In this document: in pieces, positions 7,320-15,113 of the stretch | Layout of the letters: each line of letters opens with the position of its first letter | How positions within the stretch are numbered: the stretch's first letter is position 1 | Origin: SIG565 sp045601525 | GTDB taxonomy: Bacteria; Bacillota; Clostridia; Oscillospirales; Acutalibacteraceae | Assembly: GCA_045601525.1 (NCBI GenBank) | Contig: JAZRZR010000086.1 | Location: 1-31,841 of the forward strand | Length of the DNA: 31,841 bases | Reading direction: 5' to 3' | Translations under genes and position numbers: made by a program | The notes under the pieces: generated by a model | Databases searched by the model: none | What the model was told of the DNA's origin: nothing | The model's input: the letters and a program-made list of their open reading frames with translations, nothing else

Positions 7320-7889
7320 TTGAGTTTTATTGAGCTTTTTATTTTAGCAATAGGTCTTTCGATGGATGCCTTCGCCGTTGCGGTTTGCAAGGGACTGGCA
7401 ACCTATAAAACTAAGCTTTCGCATATGCTGGTAACGGGCGCTTGGTTTGGCGGATTTCAGGCTTTAATGCCGCTTATAGGTTATTTTTTAGGCACTGCGT
7501 TTGAAAAATACATAAAGCAGTTTGACCATTGGGTTGCTTTTATACTTTTGGCCTTGATAGGCGCCAATATGCTTAAAGAATCGTTTAGCAAGCAAGAAGG
7601 ATGTACCGACAACTGCTATTCGGTAAAATCAATGTTTGTTATGGCAATCGCCACGAGTATTGATGCATTGGCAATAGGTATAACATTTGCCGTGTTGCCT
7701 GATGTTAATATTGCGGCGGCCGTTATTTTAATTGGTGTTATAACCTTTATTCTTTCGGCAATCGGTGTTAAGATTGGCAATGTTTTTGGCGCAAAATATA
7801 AATCAAAAGCCGAGTTTGCCGGCGGCGCAATACTTGTTTTAATAGGTCTTAAGATTTTGCTTGAGCATTTGGGCGTTATAAGTTTCTAA
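7320..7889 (+). CDS. mntP: Manganese efflux pump MntP
   Basis: The 189-residue, six-helix protein begins SFIELFILAIGLSMDAFAVA and repeats the motif in its second half (SIDALAIGI), the internally duplicated aspartate-containing signature of MntP (formerly YebN, DUF204). MntP exports Mn2+ and protects cells from manganese overload. I place the start at TTG 7320: it gives the usual family length, and AAAAGAGG (7305-7312) lies 7 nt upstream. The in-frame stretch before it overlaps the MATE stop codon and its terminator. Only about 50 bp separate that terminator from the start, so there is no room for the manganese riboswitch often found before this gene. The 3' end overlaps the converging downstream gene by 14 bp. 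Confidence 0.93.
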   Translation: MSFIELFILAIGLSMDAFAVAVCKGLATYKTKLSHMLVTGAWFGGFQALMPLIGYFLGTAFEKYIKQFDHWVAFILLALIGANMLKESFSKQEGCTDNCYSVKSMFVMAIATSIDALAIGITFAVLPDVNIAAAVILIGVITFILSAIGVKIGNVFGAKYKSKAEFAGGAILVLIGLKILLEHLGVISF

Positions 7890-8409
7890 AAATGCCGTAG
7901 GTGCCGTTTGGCACATCACGGAACAAGTTTATATGGGGCGGATTAAAAGTCCATACTGATAGCAAAATAGCGAAAATTACAATAGATATTAGTGATAAGC
8001 TCACCGATAATTTTGTAACGGTGGGCTTGTTTTTTATAGCAATGGCAGTAAAGAAAAATACAATAACCACTGCTATAAAGAAAAGAGCAATATCAACAAA
8101 GGCATAATGCTCGCCGATTATACCCGAGTAGGTGTAATAAGCGCTCACAATAAAGAAAAGGGCGATAAAAACCCCGAGCGTTCTCAAAGGGATGAATGAG
8201 GGGATATTTTTTCCGTATAAAAAATATTCGTAAATGCTAAAGATAATCACGGGATAAAATAAAAGTTTCAAATGCTCCCAAATACTTTCGTTAACGGCGC
8301 TAAAAAGTCCAACAAAAGCATTTTGATTTGTCCAATCAAAAGCAAAATGTAAAAGCACACCGCTGATAGAACAAAAAATAATTCCCGCAATCACAAATCT
8401 TTTACTCAA
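7876..8409 (-). CDS. DUF6512-family integral membrane protein
   Basis: The 177-residue protein has five or six membrane helices and the segment 'LFSAVNESIWEHLKLLFYP' near residues 35-53, which I associate with the DUF6512 family of Firmicutes. The function is unknown. The start is a TTG at 8409, with AGGGTGA about 8 nt upstream. Its last 14 bp overlap the end of mntP in a tail-to-tail arrangement. Confidence 0.75.
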   Translation of the reverse strand: MSKRFVIAGIIFCSISGVLLHFAFDWTNQNAFVGLFSAVNESIWEHLKLLFYPVIIFSIYEYFLYGKNIPSFIPLRTLGVFIALFFIVSAYYTYSGIIGEHYAFVDIALFFIAVVIVFFFTAIAIKNKPTVTKLSVSLSLISIVIFAILLSVWTFNPPHINLFRDVPNGTYGIFRNL

Positions 8410-8452
8410 AAAATCACCCTAAACTATTATTTGCTGATTATTAAGATATATT

Positions 8453-8487
8453 AAAAGGACCGCGTAAAAATTACGCGGTCCTTTTAT
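8453..8487 (-). terminator. Terminator of the secDF operon
   Basis: A perfect 15-bp stem (8453-8467 with 8471-8485) has a 3-nt loop and ends in CCTTTT on either strand. It lies 14 bp after the secF stop on the minus strand. Confidence 0.9.
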
Positions 8488-8498
8488 ATAATTGGTGA

Positions 8499-9425
8499 TT
8501 ATTTTTTCTTTGTTGCTTTTTTCCAAATAACCCAAAGGGGAGAGGAAATAAAGAGAGAAGAAATACAACCCGAAACAATACCGAAAACCATCGGAATTGC
8601 GAAACTGCGAAGAGTTGTAAGGGCGAAAATTTCCGAAACCACAATTATTGTTATAACGGCACAAACCGTTGTAAAGGTTGTAAAGAAGTTACGGGTTTTA
8701 ACCGAGTTTACACTTTCGTTAACATTTTCGGCAATATCCATTTGAGGATATAGACGCTTGTTTTCACGGATACGGTCGTAAATAACGATGGTATCATTAA
8801 GTGAATAACCAAGCAATGTAAGGATAACTGCTATAAGATTAGAGTCAACGGGAAGTCTAAAGATAACGCAGGCTAAAAATGCAATCACACAGTCAAGAAT
8901 AAGGGAAGCAAAAGCGGTAATGGCTGCCGATACACCGCCGATATTTCTAAAACGGATACCAACATAAATTACAACAAGGATACCCGCTATTGCAACAGCC
9001 ACAAGACTTTTTGCAAAGAAGGTGCCGGCGATTGTAGGGCTAACCGAGTTAGAATCGTAAAGTTCAATTGTGTTGTCCTTAAAGTTTGTTTGTAACTTCT
9101 CGGTGAGAGTGTTTTGAGTGTCAGTTGTAACACCTTTGTTACCTGAAAGTGAAATAACAATTTGTTTTGTTTCACCCGAAATATCGGTGCTATAGGTAAC
9201 TGCTGCACCTGAACCTAATGAATCGGTGATGTCCTTTTCAACGGCGGCAGTGTCAATTTCGCCTGTGTATGAGTAGGAAATTCTTGCGCCACCAGTGAAG
9301 TTAATGTCAAGTTTTACACCGAAAATGCAGGAGATTATAATGCCAACGATAATCAAAGCGGCGTAAACAATCAAAACGGGTTTAAGTGACTTATTAAAGT
9401 CTATCTTTTTATTAAGCATTGACAT
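8499..9425 (-). CDS. secF: Protein translocase subunit SecF
   Basis: The 308-residue protein has a first membrane helix (about 15-38), a periplasmic-type P1 domain beginning 'GVKLDINFTGGARISYSYTG', and five further helices with 'LTLLGYSLNDTIVIYDRIREN' (the conserved SecF GYS/NDT-VIYDRIREN motif) near residue 220. SecDF uses the proton gradient to pull secreted proteins through SecYEG. The ATG at 9425 is chosen because GGAGGTGAG lies 4 nt upstream; the in-frame GTG at 9434 falls inside that ribosome site. It overlaps secD by 14 bp, implying translational coupling. Confidence 0.96.
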   Translation of the reverse strand: MSMLNKKIDFNKSLKPVLIVYAALIIVGIIISCIFGVKLDINFTGGARISYSYTGEIDTAAVEKDITDSLGSGAAVTYSTDISGETKQIVISLSGNKGVTTDTQNTLTEKLQTNFKDNTIELYDSNSVSPTIAGTFFAKSLVAVAIAGILVVIYVGIRFRNIGGVSAAITAFASLILDCVIAFLACVIFRLPVDSNLIAVILTLLGYSLNDTIVIYDRIRENKRLYPQMDIAENVNESVNSVKTRNFFTTFTTVCAVITIIVVSEIFALTTLRSFAIPMVFGIVSGCISSLFISSPLWVIWKKATKKK

Positions 9426-10788
9426 TTTTCTCACCTCCGAATAACCAAGGATTGCGTAGCTTCTTAAATTTAGAAATGCTCTTCATCATAACCTTAGAAG
9501 CCCAGATGCCCATTATCAAGTTGAATATGGTACCAACGAGCAAGGTGTAACCGAATGAGTAGATAGAGCCTGTGATTTGTGAACCCAAAAGTGACATAAC
9601 GGGTGAGAAGATTTTAGCAAGGAAACTGTCGGGAGTACCAAAAGCGCCCATAAGTACAACCGAGATAATAACGATTGTAACATTACCATCAATAACCGCG
9701 CTCAAACTGTTATTGTAACCGGCCTCAATAGCACCGTCTATAGTCTTGCCTTTTCTGAATTCCTCGGAAATTCTTTCAAAGGAAATAACGTTAGCGTCAA
9801 CACCTACGCCGATTGAGAGGATAATACCTGCAATACCCGGCACGGTTAGTGTGAAGCTATCAAAGATTGTGAAGTAACCCGAAATGCAAGCAATCATACC
9901 TGCTAATTGACCAAGCAAAGCAATCGAAGCAATTACACCGGGCAAACGGAAACGGGTAATCATAATTATGCAAATAATTGCAAAGGCAATAGCACCTGCA
10001 ATAACCATTACATTCAAGGCGTTAGAGCCAAGAGTGGGGGAGATAACCTGTAACTTACTATCATCAACCGTTAAAGCAAAGGGGAGAGAGCCGGCATTGA
10101 TTTTGTTAGCAAGGTCTTTGGCACTCTCGGCATCAAAGTTACCTTCAATAACGGCGTTGTTGGTGGTGATTTGCTCACTAACAGTCGGCGCTGAAATCAT
10201 AGTTTGGTCCATCCAAATGGATATTTGTTTATATTCGCCTGTGGCTTTCTTGAACTTAGCCATACCCGCATCGGTAAAGGTAAGCTGAACAACATATTTG
10301 TTGTTTTCGTCAACACCGGGTGTTGCCGAAGCGATATCGGCTGAACCGCTTAAAAGAATGTCGGTGTTATCTGTGTTGCCGCAAAATGTGAGAAGTGCGG
10401 TTTCACCAAGCTCGGCAACTGCCTCGGTTGGATTAAAATCGCTTTCATCGGCCGACCAAGGAAAACGAACAATAATTTGATGGTTATTGTTGTCAACAAA
10501 AACCTCATAATCGGTAATGTTTTCATTTACCAAACGGTTTTCAATGGTGAGTTTTGCCGATTCCATATCATCGGCTGTGATATCAACATCGTTTTTATCG
10601 GGAGAGAAAACGGCCTCAACACCACCGCTTATATCAATACCCCAACGGATATCGTTGGCACCCTTGATATAAATCTCTTTGGTGTCGCCGTAGTAATCGC
10701 TCACGCCGAAAAATGCAGTATAGGTAAGTGCTAAAATGATAACCAATATCACAAAAAACTTGAACTTGCCTGTCTTTTTAGACTTCAT
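9412..10788 (-). CDS. secD: Protein translocase subunit SecD
   Basis: The 458-residue protein has an N-terminal helix (about 10-28), the conserved 'IRWGIDISGGVEAVFSP' segment at about 47-63, the P1 domain, and a C-terminal block of five helices containing 'GVGVDANVISFERISEEFRKGKT' with the conserved GxGVDANV-x-FER motif. It partners SecF in the membrane-embedded SecDF complex. The ATG is preceded by GGAGG at 8-nt spacing. No terminator separates it from the aminotransferase gene 36 bp upstream, so the three genes likely form one minus-strand operon. Confidence 0.96.
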   Translation of the reverse strand: MKSKKTGKFKFFVILVIILALTYTAFFGVSDYYGDTKEIYIKGANDIRWGIDISGGVEAVFSPDKNDVDITADDMESAKLTIENRLVNENITDYEVFVDNNNHQIIVRFPWSADESDFNPTEAVAELGETALLTFCGNTDNTDILLSGSADIASATPGVDENNKYVVQLTFTDAGMAKFKKATGEYKQISIWMDQTMISAPTVSEQITTNNAVIEGNFDAESAKDLANKINAGSLPFALTVDDSKLQVISPTLGSNALNVMVIAGAIAFAIICIIMITRFRLPGVIASIALLGQLAGMIACISGYFTIFDSFTLTVPGIAGIILSIGVGVDANVISFERISEEFRKGKTIDGAIEAGYNNSLSAVIDGNVTIVIISVVLMGAFGTPDSFLAKIFSPVMSLLGSQITGSIYSFGYTLLVGTIFNLIMGIWASKVMMKSISKFKKLRNPWLFGGEKNVNA

Positions 10789-10824
10789 GGCTAAAACCTC
10801 CTAATCTTTGTAAAATGCGATGCG

Positions 10825-12099
10825 TTATTTGTTGAGTAATTTTTCAAGTGCGGCATATTTAATTGCACAAGCAAGAATTTCGGCTGCACTTGCAATTTCT
10901 TTAACGTCGGGGAAGGATGGGGCTATGCGAATGTTGGTATCTAACGGGTCGTTACCATAAGGATAGGTAGCACCTGCAGTTGTTAATTTAAGACCTGCAT
11001 CTGCACAAAGTGCTACAACACGCTTGGCGCAACCTTCCATAACCTCAAGGTTGATAAAGTAGCCACCCTTTGGATTGGTCCAAGTTGCGATATCAAGACC
11101 TTTAAGTTCACGCTCGAAGCAGGTGAGCACCGCCTCAAATTTAGGGCGCAATATAGAGGCGTGAACCTTCATATGTGCCTTTAGAGCATCGGTGTTTGGA
11201 AATGCTCTTGCGTGGCGCAATTGATTTAATTTATCAGGACCTATGGTTTGATAGAACATACGGCCCTTAATCATTTCAACATTTTTAGGACTCGCAGCAC
11301 TTGCTGCAACACCTGCACCAGGGAAAGAAATCTTTGAGGTGGATGTAAACATAATTACATTGTCCTCATTGCCATACTTAAGAGATTCGTTATAGATGTT
11401 TAGAAGTTCATCGCCCTCATCGTATAAATCGTGAATAGCATAGGCGTTATCCCACATAATACGGAAATCTTTAGCCGCAGGCTTCATGGCTGCAAGACGC
11501 CTTACCGTTTCATCGGAATAGGTAAGACCCTCGGGGTTAGAATATTTCGGAACGCACCACATACCCTTAACCGATTTGTCCTTGATATATTCTTCAACAA
11601 GGTCCATATCGGGACCGTTCGGTGTATTTTTAATGGGTATCATTTTGATGCCAAAATAGTTTGTTATACCAAAATGTCTATCATAACCCGGGGAAGGGCA
11701 TAAAAACTTAATTTCACCTTGTTGACACCAAGGCTTATCGCCGAAGCCGTGTGTCATAGCCTGAGCAATAGTATCAAACATCATATTAAGGGAGGAGTTA
11801 CCGCCCACGATAATTTGATTTTGGTTAATGCCCATTATTTGTGAAAAGAGATGCTTTAATTCAATAAGACCGTCAAGACCGCCGTAGTTACGGCAATCGG
11901 TGCCCTCACAGTTCTTAAAGCCCGAATCGTTGCCAACCAAATCAAAAAGATTGCTGCTGATATCCATTTGGTCAGGACCGGGTTTACCTCTTGTCATATC
12001 AAGTGTGGTACCCAAGCTTTTAAGGCGCTCGTACTGTGCCTTAACCGAAGCGAACTCTTCTTTTTTCAAAGCATCGGATAAATTAAAATAGCTTTGCAT
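10825..12099 (-). CDS. Aspartate aminotransferase, type Ic (PLP-dependent)
   Basis: The 424-residue enzyme aligns from memory with the corynebacterial-type aspartate aminotransferase (subgroup Ic, Pfam Aminotran_MocR). Shared landmarks in order are LDMTRGKPGPDQ near 34-45, NYGGLDGL near 92-99, CPSPGYDRHF near 155, VPKYSNPEG near 188-196, WDNAYAIHDL near 227-236, the PLP-lysine motif TSTSKISFPGAG near 265-276 and ..NIRIAPSFP near the C-terminus. The expected reaction is aspartate + 2-oxoglutarate to oxaloacetate + glutamate. The start is supported by AAGGAG at good spacing and by a TTGAAA-17-TATATT promoter. It leads the secD-secF operon, which is an unrelated function. Confidence 0.92.
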   Translation of the reverse strand: MQSYFNLSDALKKEEFASVKAQYERLKSLGTTLDMTRGKPGPDQMDISSNLFDLVGNDSGFKNCEGTDCRNYGGLDGLIELKHLFSQIMGINQNQIIVGGNSSLNMMFDTIAQAMTHGFGDKPWCQQGEIKFLCPSPGYDRHFGITNYFGIKMIPIKNTPNGPDMDLVEEYIKDKSVKGMWCVPKYSNPEGLTYSDETVRRLAAMKPAAKDFRIMWDNAYAIHDLYDEGDELLNIYNESLKYGNEDNVIMFTSTSKISFPGAGVAASAASPKNVEMIKGRMFYQTIGPDKLNQLRHARAFPNTDALKAHMKVHASILRPKFEAVLTCFERELKGLDIATWTNPKGGYFINLEVMEGCAKRVVALCADAGLKLTTAGATYPYGNDPLDTNIRIAPSFPDVKEIASAAEILACAIKYAALEKLLNK

Positions 12100-12165
12100 A
12101 AAATAACTCCTTGCGCGTTGCGAAATAATATAGGTATTATTTCTAAAAATACAATAACATTATAT

Positions 12166-12194
12166 AATATAATACAAAACACCAAATTTTTCAA
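12166..12194 (-). promoter_or_regulatory. Promoter of the aminotransferase-secDF operon
   Basis: On the minus strand TTGAAA (12194-12189) and TATATT (12171-12166) are spaced by 17 bp. It is back-to-back with the rplU promoter. Confidence 0.65.
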
Positions 12195-12222
12195 GATATT
12201 TATTCATTAAATTATTTTTTGC

Positions 12223-12251
12223 TTGACAAATCTTCTCATTAGTGGTAAAAT
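12223..12251 (+). promoter_or_regulatory. Promoter of the rplU-prp-rpmA operon
   Basis: A consensus TTGACA (12223-12228) is 17 bp from TAAAAT (12246-12251). Confidence 0.82.
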
Positions 12252-12338
12252 GCTAAAGCCGCATATTGTGGGTTATGATAAGTTGTGCGTTGCACACACC
12301 CCCCGTAGCGAGACTGAATTAAGGCAGGTGCCAAGGAA
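12252..12338 (+). promoter_or_regulatory. Probable L21 leader (ribosomal protein autoregulatory 5' UTR)
   Basis: An ~85-nt untranslated leader lies between the promoter and rplU. It includes a GTGCGTTGCACAC hairpin (about 12284-12298), a C-rich strand and a conserved-looking GGCAGGTGCCAAGGA next to the start. Firmicutes rplU operons typically carry a structured L21 leader in this place. The identification rests on position and general appearance rather than on a covariance-model match. Confidence 0.5.
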
Positions 12339-12644
12339 ATGTACGCAATTATTGAAACAGGCGGAAAGCAGTATCGTGTTGAGCCGGGCGATGTAATTTA
12401 TGTTGAAAAGCTCAATGCTGAGGCTGAAAGCGAGGTTATCTTTGATAAGGTTGTTGCTGTAAAGAACACAACTCTTAAAGTTGGTAAACCTTATGTGAAG
12501 GATGCTGTTGTTAAGGGTACAGTTGTGAAGAACGGTAAGGGTAAAAAAGTTACTGTTTTCACCTACAAACCCAAGAAGAGCAGTTCACGCAAAATGGGCC
12601 ACAGACAGCCCTACACTAAAGTACAAATTAACGAGATTGGTTAA
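12339..12644 (+). CDS. rplU: 50S ribosomal protein L21
   Basis: The 101-residue protein starts MYAIIETGGKQYRVEPGD and contains the C-terminal signature KKSSSRKMGHRQPYTKVQI, both diagnostic of bL21, a 23S rRNA-binding protein of the large subunit. It is the first gene of the conserved rplU-prp-rpmA cluster, with the next gene two bases after its stop. Confidence 0.98.
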   Translation: MYAIIETGGKQYRVEPGDVIYVEKLNAEAESEVIFDKVVAVKNTTLKVGKPYVKDAVVKGTVVKNGKGKKVTVFTYKPKKSSSRKMGHRQPYTKVQINEIG

Positions 12645-12646
12645 TT

Positions 12647-12958
12647 ATGACTGTGGTAAAATTTTTAGTTAATCAAGAAAAACTTTCGGGTTTTGAGATT
12701 AGCGGTCACAGTAGTGAAAACTGTGATGATTCACTCGGTAAGATTGTGTGTGCGGCGGTATCTTCGGCGGCTTATATGGCTGCTAATACCGTTTTAGAGA
12801 TTGCAAAGCAAAAGGCCGAGGTAGAGATTAGCGATGCTAAGATGTATTTTTATGTTAAGGCTCCTAATGAGGCTACCGAGATAGTGCTTGAGGGCTTCAA
12901 ACTCCACATATTGCAATTGTCCGAGCAGTACAGCAATAAACTTAGTGTGATAAAATAA
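12647..12958 (+). CDS. prp: Ribosomal-processing cysteine protease Prp
   Basis: The 103-residue protein has the catalytic pair His21 (in ISGHSS) and Cys35 (in IVCAAVSSA) of the Prp/YsxB family. Prp removes the N-terminal extension of L27, which would otherwise occupy the ribosomal peptidyl-transferase centre. The substrate gene follows 33 bp downstream and encodes the matching cleavage motif, so enzyme and substrate are co-expressed. Confidence 0.95.
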   Translation: MTVVKFLVNQEKLSGFEISGHSSENCDDSLGKIVCAAVSSAAYMAANTVLEIAKQKAEVEISDAKMYFYVKAPNEATEIVLEGFKLHILQLSEQYSNKLSVIK

Positions 12959-12991
12959 TCACACCTACAAAGTAATTTCGGAGGTGTAATC

Positions 12992-13276
12992 ATGTTAAAG
13001 ATTAACATTCAATTGTTTGCTCATAAAAAGGGTGTTGGTTCTACAAAGAACGGTCGTGACAGTGAGGCTAAGCGTCTTGGCGTTAAGCGTGCAGACGGTC
13101 AGTTTGTTCTCGCCGGCAACATTTTGGTTCGCCAGAGAGGTACTCACATTCATCCCGGCAACAATGTAGGCAAGGGTTCTGATGATACATTGTTTGCTTT
13201 AATAGATGGCAAGGTTAAATTCGAGAGAGTTGGCCGTGACCGTAAGCAAGTCAGCATCTATGCAGTAGAGCAATAA
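12992..13276 (+). CDS. rpmA: 50S ribosomal protein L27, with cleavable N-terminal extension
   Basis: The 94-residue protein begins MLKINIQLFAHKKGVGSTKNG. The extension ends in the hydrophobic QLFA motif and Prp is expected to cut between Ala10 and His11, exposing the mature N-terminus that reaches the peptidyl-transferase centre. GRDSEAKRLGVKRADGQ is the bL27 signature. The ribosome site is GGAGG. A terminator ends the operon. Confidence 0.98.
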   Translation: MLKINIQLFAHKKGVGSTKNGRDSEAKRLGVKRADGQFVLAGNILVRQRGTHIHPGNNVGKGSDDTLFALIDGKVKFERVGRDRKQVSIYAVEQ

Positions 13277-13286
13277 GTTAACTGAC

Positions 13287-13312
13287 AGCCCGAGTTTTCT
13301 CGGGCTTTTATT
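13287..13312 (+). terminator. Terminator after rpmA
   Basis: An 8-bp stem AGCCCGAG/CTCGGGCT (13287-13294, 13299-13306) with a TTTT loop is followed by a T-rich tail, 10 bp after the stop. Confidence 0.92.
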
Positions 13313-13337
13313 TTTCATTTGAAACGGAGAATTTTTT

Positions 13338-14615
13338 ATGTTTGTAGATGTAGCGAAAATACATCTTAAAGCGGGCAACGGCGGTAACGGTGCGGCAACC
13401 TTTCATCGTGAAAAGTATGTTGCGGCAGGCGGCCCCGATGGCGGCGATGGTGGCCGTGGCGGCAATGTTGTTTTTGTTGTTGATGATAACCTTTCAACCC
13501 TTGCCGATTTCCGCTATAAGCGTAAATATATAGCCGAGGACGGACAAAAAGGCGGCGCATCTCGTTGCACGGGTAAAAGCGGTGCCAATCTTGTAATCAG
13601 TGTTCCTCGCGGTACACTCGTAAAAGATGCCGAAACAGGTCGACTTATAGCCGATATTTCGGATGATGAGCCAACCGTTATTGCTAAAGGCGGCAACGGC
13701 GGTTGGGGCAACTGCCATTTTGCAAGCGCCACCCGTCAGGTTCCACGATTTGCAAATGATGGGCAAAAGGGTGAAGAAATGGATGTCACCCTTGAACTAA
13801 AACTTTTGGCTGATGTGGGACTTATAGGATTCCCAAATGTTGGAAAATCTACATTGATTTCAGTGGTTAGTGAGGCAAAGCCTAAAATTGCTAATTATCA
13901 TTTTACAACCCTAACTCCCGTTTTGGGCGTGGTTAAAATTGATGAGGGAACATCTTTTGTAATGGCTGATATACCCGGTCTTATCGAGGGTGCAGGTGAG
14001 GGCATAGGTCTCGGCCACGAGTTTTTGCGCCATGTTGAGCGTTGCAGACTTTTGCTTCATGTAATTGATATTTCGGGCAGCGAGTTTAGAGACCCCATTG
14101 AAGATTTTGAAAAGATAAATAAAGAACTTGCTGTTTTCAGCAGCGAATTATCTGAAAGACCGCAAATAGTTGTAGGTAATAAATGCGACCTTATAGATGA
14201 AGAAGAAATCGAGCGCATAAGAAACCATTTTGAAAGCCTCGGTTATGCTTTCTTTCCCGTTATGGCGGCCATCGGTGAGGGCACAGGCGCGCTTATGAAT
14301 TTTGTGGCTGATGAACTTTCAAAGTTGCCCGCTATCAAACGCTTTGAGCCAGAAGCAGTACCGCTCGATACCGTTGTTGAGTTTGAAAACAAGCGTAGTT
14401 TTACAATAGATGTGCGTGATGGCGTTTTCTATGTGGAAAATTGCGATTGGGTTGATGATATAATGAACAAGGTTGACCCTGATGATTATGAGTCTTTGCA
14501 GTATTTCGAGCGTGCGCTTCGTTCAAGCGGCATAATCAAGGCGCTTGAAAAAGCAGGGGTTAAAGAGGGCGATACCGTAGATGTTTGCGGTGTTGAATTT
14601 GATTATGTGCCTTAA
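13338..14615 (+). CDS. obgE: GTPase Obg (CgtA), ribosome assembly
   Basis: The 425-residue protein has the three-domain layout of Firmicutes Obg: a glycine-rich Obg fold (about 1-158, with GGNGGNGAATFHREKYV), a G domain (about 159-330; P-loop GFPNVGKST, switch region HFTTLTP, DIPGLIEGAGEG, NKCD) and a C-terminal OCT domain (about 345-425). Obg is an essential GTPase in late 50S assembly and stringent signalling. Its position right after rplU-prp-rpmA is the standard arrangement. A terminator separates it from rpmA. Confidence 0.98.
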   Translation: MFVDVAKIHLKAGNGGNGAATFHREKYVAAGGPDGGDGGRGGNVVFVVDDNLSTLADFRYKRKYIAEDGQKGGASRCTGKSGANLVISVPRGTLVKDAETGRLIADISDDEPTVIAKGGNGGWGNCHFASATRQVPRFANDGQKGEEMDVTLELKLLADVGLIGFPNVGKSTLISVVSEAKPKIANYHFTTLTPVLGVVKIDEGTSFVMADIPGLIEGAGEGIGLGHEFLRHVERCRLLLHVIDISGSEFRDPIEDFEKINKELAVFSSELSERPQIVVGNKCDLIDEEEIERIRNHFESLGYAFFPVMAAIGEGTGALMNFVADELSKLPAIKRFEPEAVPLDTVVEFENKRSFTIDVRDGVFYVENCDWVDDIMNKVDPDDYESLQYFERALRSSGIIKALEKAGVKEGDTVDVCGVEFDYVP

Positions 14616-14624
14616 GGTGATAGT

Positions 14625-15005
14625 ATGGAAAATATAAATTTATTAAGTCCATCGGTGTTGGCGTTTGTTGGAGATGCGGTTTATACATTATATGTGCGCA
14701 CCCATATATCAAACATCAATAGGCCGTCAGGCGAATTGCATAGCCTTTCGGTTACCCTTGTAAACGCGGCGGCACAAGCCAAGGCATTTTCCTTTCTTGA
14801 GGATAAATTAACCGAAACAGAAATGGCGGTCTTTAAGAGGGGTAGAAATTTTCATACCTCAACAACGCCCAAGAGGGTGAGTAACGCCGAATATCATACC
14901 GCAACCGGTCTTGAGTGCCTTTTTGGTTATTTGCACTTGTCGGGTCAAAACGATAGGGCAAAAGAATTATTTGAAATAATATGGCAAAACAGTGATAATA
15001 TTTAA
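14625..15005 (+). CDS. mrnC: Mini-ribonuclease III
   Basis: The 126-residue protein is a lone RNase III catalytic domain without the dsRNA-binding domain. The motif LAFVGDAVYTLYVR carries the catalytic Asp (residue 17), and a Glu-containing helix AEYHTATGLECLFGYLHL near 88-105 supplies the second metal site. Mini-III matures 23S rRNA ends in Bacillus. It starts 9 bp after obgE and is followed by a terminator, so it is probably co-transcribed with obgE. Confidence 0.93.
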   Translation: MENINLLSPSVLAFVGDAVYTLYVRTHISNINRPSGELHSLSVTLVNAAAQAKAFSFLEDKLTETEMAVFKRGRNFHTSTTPKRVSNAEYHTATGLECLFGYLHLSGQNDRAKELFEIIWQNSDNI

Positions 15006-15006
15006 G

Positions 15007-15036
15007 AAAAGGCGCAACGAAAGTTGCGCTTTTTTA
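15007..15036 (+). terminator. Terminator after mrnC
   Basis: A GCGCAAC/GTTGCGC stem (15012-15018, 15023-15029) with a GAAA tetraloop is followed by TTTTTT, a few bases after the stop. Confidence 0.92.
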
Positions 15037-15076
15037 TTGACAAAAAAGTTTAGTAATGTTACAATAAACATTGTAA
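15037..15076 (+). promoter_or_regulatory. Promoter of the ROK regulator with overlapping perfect palindrome (operator)
   Basis: TTGACA (15037-15042) and TACAAT (15060-15065) are 17 bp apart. A perfect 7-4-7 palindrome, TTACAAT-AAAC-ATTGTAA (15059-15076), covers the -10 box and the start point. A dimeric repressor bound here would block transcription, so autoregulation by the encoded ROK protein is likely. Confidence 0.75.
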
Positions 15077-15113
15077 AGGCAAATAATAATTGACTATATT
15101 AAGGTTGGTGTGA

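Noticed and set aside
13366..13766. Minus-strand frames opposite obgE
   Set aside because: They mirror the glycine-rich Obg fold codons and lack initiation signals.
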